A DNA stretch of 64,000 nt, taken from contig JACRLG010000001.1 in NCBI GenBank assembly GCA_016235345.1, positions 113,911-177,910 of the forward strand, read 5' to 3'. Both the position numbers and the translations under genes were made by a program. Source of the DNA: Deltaproteobacteria bacterium (GTDB lineage Bacteria; Desulfobacterota; Desulfobacteria; Desulfobacterales; Desulfatibacillaceae). The notes beneath the pieces were generated by a model, which saw only the letters and a list, made by a program, of their open reading frames with translations, ran no database searches and had not been told where the DNA came from. The number at the start of each line of letters is the position of its first letter. The first letter of the stretch is position 1. This document shows, one piece after another, positions 24,926 to 31,181 of this stretch.

Positions 24926-25048
24926 AAGCCTGATCAAAAACGATGAAGTGCAAGGAACGCGAACAGCGCGGGGAGGAATAGTACTTGTCGTACATGACGA
25001 CCCGCGCTGTGATGCGTGACACAGCAATTCGCGTTTTTGGACAGGCTT
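24926..25048. repeat. Palindromic intergenic repeat, family A copy 7
   Basis: The ends AAGCCTGATCAAAAACG and CGTTTTTGGACAGGCTT are near-complementary. The cores are CGATGAAGTGCAAGGAA and TGACACAGCAATTCGC, with apex AGTACTTGTCGTACATGACG. It abuts the stop codon of plsB. Confidence 0.85.
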
Positions 25049-27673
25049 CTAGAAAAGCTTAAGATAACCTTCTATGATTTCCCTGTATTCGCTTTGATCC
25101 TTCCCCTCTTCCGGGTCGGCCACGCCCCGGCTTGTGAAATAACTGGCGGCGTTGGCGTAGTTGATCTTTGACAGGGCCTCCGGGTTGGTGATGTCGCCGC
25201 TTTTCAGAAGGGCCCGGCCCGTTGAGCGGAACTTCTTGTCGCGCTCCTTTTTGTCCAGGCTCCTGTGGTCGTGCTCGGAAAAGACCCTCACCACCACGAG
25301 GTAGGATTCGAGATAGGTCTTCACGAGCCTTGCCAGAACCACGAGCTTCTTGTAGCCGGAACCGGTGAGGTTGTAGGTGTCGGGAAGGGTCGGATGCGGG
25401 ACCAGTATTGAATCCTCTATAAAGGTCTTCACGGCCTTTCTGACGTAATGCTCGGCTGAAAGGTCCGGGTCGTAGTGGAACTCGTTTTTGAAAAGGTCCT
25501 GGAAGAACCGGTAATGGTTGTGAAGGTCCCCGGACTGGAACTGGAAGGATTCCAGCGAAAGTATGGCAAGGGCGGTGAAGGACGAGGGGACCAGAAAGCT
25601 TATGCAGTTGTTTTTGTAATATTCAAGCCCACCCCGCCCGGCCTCGGTTATGGCGTAACGGAGGCTTTCGCTGCTTTCCTCCTCGTCGCCCAGGCCCTTT
25701 CCCTCCCGCGCCAGGAACTTGTCCGCCACGTAGGTGTCCAGCACCTTTTTCATCGCGGAAACCGGCTCCAGGAGGGTGTCCGAAAGCTCGGCCCTGTTCA
25801 TGCGCAGATGGCTGAGGAAAAATTCCGCGCCTTCCATAAACTCCCCCTCGGTGAAGTTTTTCCGGAAGGAGTTCAGTATCACCGTGGCCGCCACGGCATG
25901 GGGGGAGACCACGGAAATGGCGTTGATGGACAAAATGATGCGATGCCCCAGGTTGCGCAGAAAGGCCTCCTGTTCCTCCGGGGTCATTTCGGAAAGCTCC
26001 ACGGGAAAGCGGTCAAGGATGTCGGCAAGCCTTAAGGGCTCGTGGCAGCGCACGAAAATCCGCCCGTAGCGCTTGTTGAGGAATTTCCGGGCCTTGACGA
26101 GCTGTGAGAGGTCCTCGCTCTTTTTCTCGCCGCCCTCGATCTCGTGGAGATAGCTGCCCTCCTCGATCACCCGGTCGTAGCCTATGGCTATGGGGCAGAA
26201 GTAGAGGTCCTTCACGGCCCCGGCCTTGTAGGCCGACAATATTATGGACAAAAGCCCCAGCTTGGGCAGAACCGCCTTTCCCGTGCGGCTGCGGCCCCCT
26301 TCTATGAAAAATTCTATGTTGAAGCCCTCGGCGAGAACCGCCTGGACGTATTCGGCGAAAACCCTGGCGTAGAGGGGGGCTCCCTTGAAGGTGCGCCGAA
26401 GGAAAAAAGCCCCGCAGTTCCTGAAAATGGTGCCCATGGGCCAGAAGGAGAGGTTCTTCCCGGCGGCGATAAGCGGGCAGGGCAGGGAATTCAGATACAA
26501 AAGGTATGAAATGATGAGGTAGTCGATGTGGCTCTTGTGGCAGGGTACCAGGATCACCGGCCCCTTGCGCGCCGCGTTCTTGATGAGCTTCAAGTTTTCG
26601 ACGTCGTAATCGACCCCGTCGAACATGTTGCTGGAAATCCATTTTACGATCCGTCCCAGAAAGGCGATGAAACGGGTGCTGTACTTGGCCGCTATTTCTT
26701 CGAGGTAGCGGTCGGCCTGCCTGTGAACGGCCTTTTCGGATTTTCCGTCCTGCTCGGCCTGGCTCCTTAAAAATTTCCGAAAATCCTCGTTCTGCAGGAT
26801 GCCTTCCTTCAGTTCCTGCCGGGTTTTCAGAATCGGCCCCAAACGGCTCGTGCGCATGGAGTTGATGCGCTCTATGGCCTCGGTGCGCAGGACGTAGGAC
26901 AGGTACTCCGTCTCCCTGCCCCGGTTTTCGGGCCGGGCCAGGAATTCGATGAGGTTGATGGGCTCCCCTGTGTCGGTGAGGGCCTTTTCGGGAATTGAGA
27001 AGATGCTGGCCCAGCGCCTGAACCAGCGCGGCTTTTCCTCGGTTCCGAAAACCGTCTCGGTTACCGAGGCGTTATAGCGCATGGGTTTTTTGCCGTAGAG
27101 GATGATCTGCGGCACCAGGAAAACCGGCCTGTCCGTGGTGGCCTGGAACTCCAGAAGGTGGGCCAGGGCGTCGTTTCCGGCGTTCACGAAGCGGCGGTAG
27201 AAGCCTTCGGCGTCCACGAGGGACACCAGCCCAGCCTTGCCGCTTTTAAGCTCCCTGTCGAAATAACCCGATGCATAAGGGTCGGGACGGCTGCGGAACC
27301 TTGCCAGATGGTCGAAAAAGGCCAGGATTATGCGGAACACCCTGGTCACGGGCTGCCACAGCCACAGGGGCAGATCAAAGCTCAACTGGGGGACCGGGGC
27401 CTTTAAGGTCTTCAGCCGCGAATGCAGAAACAGGAACTCGAAGGGGCTCTTGTATTTTGTGGCGTAAACCACATGCCCCCTTTTTCCCAGGTCGGCCAGC
27501 CGGGCCGCGTCTTCGGGGTCGAAGGGAATCCCGGAAAAAACCAGCCGGAAAAAGAGCCTGGCGAAAATGCCGATGCGCTCCGGCAGGAAATGGGGATGAT
27601 GATCGAGGGTGTTCAAAAGGAGCATGTTCAAGAATTGACGCATCCTGCTGACCGGTTTTTCAGGAATAGCCAT
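25049..27673 (-). CDS. plsB: Glycerol-3-phosphate 1-O-acyltransferase
   Basis: The 874-residue membrane-associated enzyme makes the first acyl transfer of phospholipid synthesis. The acyltransferase blocks are clear: the catalytic HX4D (HKSHID, residues 379-384), IAAGKNLSFWPMG, FRNCGAFFLRRTF with the substrate-binding arginines, and FFIEGGRSRTGK near residue 450. It is slightly longer than E. coli PlsB (807). The long N- and C-terminal regions flanking the catalytic core are family-typical. Its ribosome site is GGAG. It stands alone; a family A repeat abuts its stop codon and a divergent dsrC promoter lies 190 bases upstream of its start. Confidence 0.95.
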   Translation of the reverse strand: MAIPEKPVSRMRQFLNMLLLNTLDHHPHFLPERIGIFARLFFRLVFSGIPFDPEDAARLADLGKRGHVVYATKYKSPFEFLFLHSRLKTLKAPVPQLSFDLPLWLWQPVTRVFRIILAFFDHLARFRSRPDPYASGYFDRELKSGKAGLVSLVDAEGFYRRFVNAGNDALAHLLEFQATTDRPVFLVPQIILYGKKPMRYNASVTETVFGTEEKPRWFRRWASIFSIPEKALTDTGEPINLIEFLARPENRGRETEYLSYVLRTEAIERINSMRTSRLGPILKTRQELKEGILQNEDFRKFLRSQAEQDGKSEKAVHRQADRYLEEIAAKYSTRFIAFLGRIVKWISSNMFDGVDYDVENLKLIKNAARKGPVILVPCHKSHIDYLIISYLLYLNSLPCPLIAAGKNLSFWPMGTIFRNCGAFFLRRTFKGAPLYARVFAEYVQAVLAEGFNIEFFIEGGRSRTGKAVLPKLGLLSIILSAYKAGAVKDLYFCPIAIGYDRVIEEGSYLHEIEGGEKKSEDLSQLVKARKFLNKRYGRIFVRCHEPLRLADILDRFPVELSEMTPEEQEAFLRNLGHRIILSINAISVVSPHAVAATVILNSFRKNFTEGEFMEGAEFFLSHLRMNRAELSDTLLEPVSAMKKVLDTYVADKFLAREGKGLGDEEESSESLRYAITEAGRGGLEYYKNNCISFLVPSSFTALAILSLESFQFQSGDLHNHYRFFQDLFKNEFHYDPDLSAEHYVRKAVKTFIEDSILVPHPTLPDTYNLTGSGYKKLVVLARLVKTYLESYLVVVRVFSEHDHRSLDKKERDKKFRSTGRALLKSGDITNPEALSKINYANAASYFTSRGVADPEEGKDQSEYREIIEGYLKLF

Positions 27674-27866
27674 GCGATGTTCTCCGGCAGGGGGTGACGG
27701 GCGGCATGATCGGAATTAACGAGGCCTTGAAAGGCGGCCATGAAGGCCGACTCACAGGTCAGGAAGGCTACCAGAGGCGGCCAAGGTACGCAAGGCAATT
27801 TTGTCGCGGGCCGAATCCAGCGCTTTTTCATCGGGTTGCGTTTCAATGGCTTTTAGCGTTTTGGGG

Positions 27867-27895
27867 TTGACAAGGTTGAACGGCTACTATATTAA
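27867..27895 (+). promoter_or_regulatory. Probable sigma-70 promoter of dsrC
   Basis: A perfect -35 TTGACA is followed by TATATT (15-base spacer) or TATTAA (17-base spacer). It is about 75 bases before the dsrC start, in an AT-rich stretch. Confidence 0.65.
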
Positions 27896-27970
27896 ACTGT
27901 GCGTCGAAAATCGGGACGAAAGGCGGAACGCCGATTCGTGTAAAATAATCGCTCATAAGGAGGTTGTATC

Positions 27971-28288
27971 ATGGCTGATGTTGAATTTGAAGGCACCAAG
28001 TTTTCGATTGACGAAGACGGTTTCATCGATTCCTTCGAAAACTGGTCCAAGGAGTGGGTGCAGTACGTGAAGAAGCAGGAAGGCATTGACGAACTTTCCG
28101 AAGAGCACTGGAACGTCATCAACGTCCTTCAGGATTACTACAGGAAAAACGGCATCGCCCCCATGGTGCGCGTGCTTTCCAAAGTCACCGGCTACAAGCT
28201 GAAGCACATCTACGAGCTTTTCCCGTCCGGACCCGGCAAGGGAGCCTGCAAGATGGCCGGCCTGCCCAAGCCCACCGGCTGCGTGTAA
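27971..28288 (+). CDS. dsrC: DsrC sulfur carrier protein
   Basis: The 105-residue protein is a canonical DsrC. The flexible C-terminal arm GACKMAGLPKPTGCV has both redox cysteines, Cys93 and Cys104, eleven residues apart. In sulfate reducers DsrC accepts sulfur from dissimilatory sulfite reductase as a trisulfide and passes electrons in from the membrane DsrMKJOP complex. TusE-type homologues keep only the last cysteine, so this is the dissimilatory form. A strong AAGGAGG lies before the ATG and a textbook terminator follows, so it is a single-gene, probably highly expressed unit. dsrAB are not nearby, as is common. Confidence 0.97.
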   Translation: MADVEFEGTKFSIDEDGFIDSFENWSKEWVQYVKKQEGIDELSEEHWNVINVLQDYYRKNGIAPMVRVLSKVTGYKLKHIYELFPSGPGKGACKMAGLPKPTGCV

Positions 28289-28359
28289 ACGTTTAAACAT
28301 GTAAAACAGATTCGGCCCAAGGCCGGCTGATGCAAAAACGGCCTTTCCGGCTGTGAATG

Positions 28360-28400
28360 AAAAAGGCCCAGTATCCGCATTCGGATTCTGGGCCTTTTTC
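28360..28400 (+). terminator. Rho-independent terminator after dsrC
   Basis: AAAAAGGCCCAG and CTGGGCCTTTTT form a long stem, extended by ATCCG/CGGAT near the loop, with a T-run. It starts 72 bases after the dsrC stop. The A-run on the other side means that it would also work in reverse. Confidence 0.92.
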
Positions 28401-28453
28401 TTTGACTGGTCGCTTTTTTGTCCCGGCTTCCCCCTTTTTTTGGAAAACACGTC

Positions 28454-28849
28454 ATGCATCTTTCCGTAAGAACGTCCGGGCGCGAGGAGTTTTTGAACAT
28501 CACCTCCGAAATCATTCGCGCCGTAAGCGAGAGCGGCGTCAAAACCGGCACGGTCATGGTGTTTTCCCCCCACACCACGGCGGGCCTCACCATAAACGAG
28601 GCGGCGGACCCGGACGTTAAGGCGGACATCCTCTCGGCCCTTTCGAAGATGGTCCCCGAAGGCCCCTTCCGCCACGCCGAGGGCAATTCTGCTGCCCACA
28701 TCAAGGCGAGCCTCATGGGCAGCTCGGTCATGATGGCCATAAGGGACGGAAGGCCGGTTTTGGGCACCTGGCAGGGGGTGTTCTTCTGCGAATTCGACGG
28801 CCCGCGAAGCCGCACCGTGCATATAAACATAATGGCAGAGAGGACTTGA
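28454..28849 (+). CDS. YjbQ family protein (UPF0047)
   Basis: The 131-residue protein has the family signature SPHTTAGLTINEAADPDV and the C-terminal GTWQGVFFCEFDGPRSR. YjbQ proteins form small trimers with a histidine/aspartate metal site; a secondary thiamin phosphate synthase activity has been reported for E. coli YjbQ, but the physiological role is unclear. The ATG at 28454 is chosen because the upstream in-frame start lacks family similarity. It is followed after five bases by the siroheme decarboxylase-type gene, so they probably form an operon. Confidence 0.87.
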   Translation: MHLSVRTSGREEFLNITSEIIRAVSESGVKTGTVMVFSPHTTAGLTINEAADPDVKADILSALSKMVPEGPFRHAEGNSAAHIKASLMGSSVMMAIRDGRPVLGTWQGVFFCEFDGPRSRTVHINIMAERT

Positions 28850-28854
28850 CGGGC

Positions 28855-29301
28855 ATGGACGAGACGGACAGAATCCTTTTGAACCGCATTCAGTCCGACC
28901 TGCCCCTTACGCCACGGCCTTTCGCGGCTGTCGGCGATGAGCTTGGAATCGGCGAGGATGAAGTGATCGCCCGCATAACCCGGCTTAAGAAAGAGGGAAT
29001 CATAAGGCGCATCGGCGGCAACTTCGTGCCCCAGAAGATAGGCTACGTCTCGACTCTTTGCGCGGCGCAGGTTCCGCCCGAAAAGATGGACGGGTTCATC
29101 GAATGCGTCAACGCCCATCCCGGAGTCACCCATAACTACCGGCGCAGCCACCATTACAACGTGTGGTTCACCTTCATAGCCCCCGGAATGGAGGAGATTT
29201 CCGCGCATCTGGCTGAAATAGAACGCAAAACCGGGGTTACCGGCATTTTGAACCTTCCTGCTAAACGTGTCTTTAAAATCAAGGCCCACTTCAATCTTTA
29301 G
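28855..29301 (+). CDS. Siroheme decarboxylase subunit (AhbA/AhbB type, Lrp/AsnC-like)
   Basis: The 148-residue protein has a Lrp/AsnC fold: a winged helix-turn-helix (AAVGDELGIGEDEVIARITRL), then ITRLKKEGIIRRIGGNF and GVTHNYRRSHHYNVWFTF. The second half matches the siroheme decarboxylase subunits AhbA and AhbB, which turn siroheme into didecarboxysiroheme in the alternative haem pathway of sulfate reducers and archaea. The HNY..R...YN.WFT motif separates them from ordinary Lrp regulators. Only one of the two subunits is here, so its partner must lie elsewhere. The start at 28855 is preferred to an earlier TTG that overlaps yjbQ. Confidence 0.85.
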   Translation: MDETDRILLNRIQSDLPLTPRPFAAVGDELGIGEDEVIARITRLKKEGIIRRIGGNFVPQKIGYVSTLCAAQVPPEKMDGFIECVNAHPGVTHNYRRSHHYNVWFTFIAPGMEEISAHLAEIERKTGVTGILNLPAKRVFKIKAHFNL

Positions 29302-29347
29302 AAGAGTACCGCCCGCGAGCACTTTCCCTATTCAAACGGACCAGTCC

Positions 29348-30475
29348 ATGAGCATCTATCTCGATTATAACGCCACAACCCCCGTCTGCGCCGAGGCAAG
29401 GGAAGCCATCCTGCCCTTTCTGGACCGCGAGTTCGGCAATCCCTCGTCGGACTATCCCGCAGGACGCCGGTCCAAGGCCGCCATCGAGGAAGCCCGGAGC
29501 GCGGTGGCGGCGCTCATCGGTGCGCGGGATGACGAAATCGTCTTCACGGGCTGCGCCACCGAGAGCAACAACATGGCGGTAAAGGGCGTCGCATGGGCGC
29601 TGGCCGGAAAGGGCCGCCATATCGTGACAACTGCGGTTGAGCATCCATCCGTCACCAACGCGGTGCTCAATCTTCTGGAAAACGGCTTCACCGCCGATTT
29701 CGTCGGCGTGGACAAGGGCGGCATGGTGAGCCCGGAGGCCGTTTACGCGGCGATAAGGCCGGACACGGTGCTTGTTTCTGTGATGCTGGCCAACAACGAA
29801 ACCGGATCTATGCAGCCGGTGGCCGGGATAGGGGTCGTCTGCCGCAAACTTGGCGTGCTTTTTCACGTGGACGCGGCCCAGGCCGTGGGAAAGATTCCCG
29901 TTGACGTGAACGGGATAAACGCCGATCTCTTGACGGTGGCCGGGCACAAGGTCTACGCGCCCAAGGGCGTGGGGGCGCTTTACGTGCGCAAGGGAGTCAC
30001 CCTTGCCCCGCTTTTTCACGGGGGCGGCCAGGAGAGGGGCTTTCGGGCCGGAACCGAAAACGCGGCCTTCATAGCGGGACTGGGGGCCGCCTGCCGGGCG
30101 GCGTCGAACGGGCTGGAAGCCGAGACAACCAGAGTGTGCGGGTTAAGGGACCGCTTTCACGATTCCCTTTGCGCCGCCGTTCCGGGGCTTCATCTAAACG
30201 GCGACATCCTTTACCGCCTGCCCAACACGTTGAATGTCTCTTTTCCGAAGGTGTCCGGGGCCGAGCTTCTGGCCGCCGCGCCCGAAATCATGGCCTCCAC
30301 CGGGGCCGCCTGCCACGTGGGCGGGGCCGTTTCCCACGTTCTTGCGGCGATGGGCCTTTCCCGCGAGAGGGCGATGGGTGCGGTCCGGCTTTCCCTGGGC
30401 CGCTACACCACGGAACCGGAGATCGACCGGGCTGCGGAAATTCTCGCCCGCGCGTGGCGGGTGCTCACGGAGTAG
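29348..30475 (+). CDS. Cysteine desulfurase (NifS/IscS-like, aminotransferase class V)
   Basis: The 375-residue PLP enzyme takes sulfur from cysteine for Fe-S clusters or tRNA thiolation. The N-terminal YLDYNATTP, the PLP lysine Lys201 in VAGHKVYAPKG, and the mobile catalytic loop ASTGAACHVGG with Cys322 are present. The loop differs from the usual SGSAC, so sulfur acceptor preference may differ; selenocysteine lyase activity cannot be excluded. The gene begins 46 bases after the siroheme decarboxylase gene, so it probably shares its transcript. No iscU or iscA follows; the next feature is a tRNA gene. Confidence 0.9.
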   Translation: MSIYLDYNATTPVCAEAREAILPFLDREFGNPSSDYPAGRRSKAAIEEARSAVAALIGARDDEIVFTGCATESNNMAVKGVAWALAGKGRHIVTTAVEHPSVTNAVLNLLENGFTADFVGVDKGGMVSPEAVYAAIRPDTVLVSVMLANNETGSMQPVAGIGVVCRKLGVLFHVDAAQAVGKIPVDVNGINADLLTVAGHKVYAPKGVGALYVRKGVTLAPLFHGGGQERGFRAGTENAAFIAGLGAACRAASNGLEAETTRVCGLRDRFHDSLCAAVPGLHLNGDILYRLPNTLNVSFPKVSGAELLAAAPEIMASTGAACHVGGAVSHVLAAMGLSRERAMGAVRLSLGRYTTEPEIDRAAEILARAWRVLTE

Positions 30476-30562
30476 GGACTTTTGAAGCCCGTGCGCGGCG
30501 GGATTTTCGGATAATGCGGCTTGCCGTTTTAAGGCTTTCGGGCAATTGGAAAAGAAAAGCGC

Positions 30563-30591
30563 TTGCAAAAGGCGTGAACTTGATGCATAGA
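30563..30591 (+). promoter_or_regulatory. Weak candidate promoter for tRNA-Ser
   Basis: TTGCAA, a 17-base spacer and CATAGA lie 58 bases upstream of the tRNA in an otherwise gene-free 174-base gap. The match to consensus is modest. Confidence 0.3.
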
Positions 30592-30649
30592 AAAATGCCG
30601 TTCGCGGTTCCGGCGTCTTCGTCGGCTGAAATTCAAAGAAGCACCTTGC

Positions 30650-30743
30650 GGAGAGATGGCCGAGTCGGCTGAAGGCGCTCGCCTGCTAAGCGAGTATGGG
30701 GCTTAAAACTCCATCATGGGTTCGAATCCCATTCTCTCCGCCA
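30650..30743 (+). tRNA. tRNA-Ser (anticodon GCU)
   Basis: The acceptor stem GGAGAGA pairs with TCTCTCC, the anticodon arm is CTCGC-CTGCTAA-GCGAG with anticodon GCT, and the T arm has GGGTTCGAATCCC. A long variable arm, typical of serine tRNAs, lies between them. The CCA end is encoded. Confidence 0.97.
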
Positions 30744-31095
30744 GTTCATTAACTTACAGCCTGCTGTACATCAACTGTCCTCATCGTTCCCGACCTTGTG
30801 TTGCCCCCCTGGTTGCCCCTTTGCCTCAAAAACCGAATCCAGAACTCCAGCCGATGCAGCCAATGTATAGATGCCATGCGTTGGAAAATAATTGGCTACC
30901 GATTTAGAATAGGCTGTTATTGAGCTACTAATGAAAGTCAAAGGCCGCCAATGCTGCCTCTTGACCCAAAAAACTGCCTGCAATGTCGCTTCCGGTAAGC
31001 ACGGGCTGGCTTATCGGATCATGCATGGAGGCGCGGGGAAAGCAGGACCTCTGGATCAGACAAAAGCCGGCGGTTCCCTTTGCCGGGCGAACACC
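30744..31095. other. Gap behind tRNA-Ser: possible integrase remnant and structured RNA
   Basis: No intact gene is seen. On the minus strand an 70-codon frame (30771-30983) ends in KGQPGGQHKVGNDEDS 28 bases from the tRNA, a place and style typical of tyrosine integrase C-termini, but too short to assign. On the plus strand TTGGAA (30881) and TAGAAT (30905) are spaced 18 bases apart, and the 31000-31090 part has several hairpins (CCGGTAAGC with GCTTATCGG) just before a terminator, so a short non-coding transcript is possible. Confidence 0.35.
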
Positions 31096-31134
31096 AAAAA
31101 GCCAACGGGGGTTTCCCCCCGCTGGCTTTTTTTT
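31096..31134. terminator. Bidirectional terminator-like hairpin
   Basis: AAAAAGCCAACGGGGG and CCCCCGCTGGCTTTTTTTT form a strong stem with T-runs on both strands. On the minus strand it lies 47 bases after the DUF11 lipoprotein gene. Confidence 0.85.
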
Positions 31135-31181
31135 ACAGATTGATGACTTATCACCTGGTCACCGTCAGGGTTTGACCGCCC

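Noticed and set aside
30990..31095. Riboswitch such as a c-di-GMP (GEMM) aptamer before the terminator
   Set aside because: The conserved aptamer blocks (for example CACGCACAGGGCAAA) are absent; only generic hairpins are visible.
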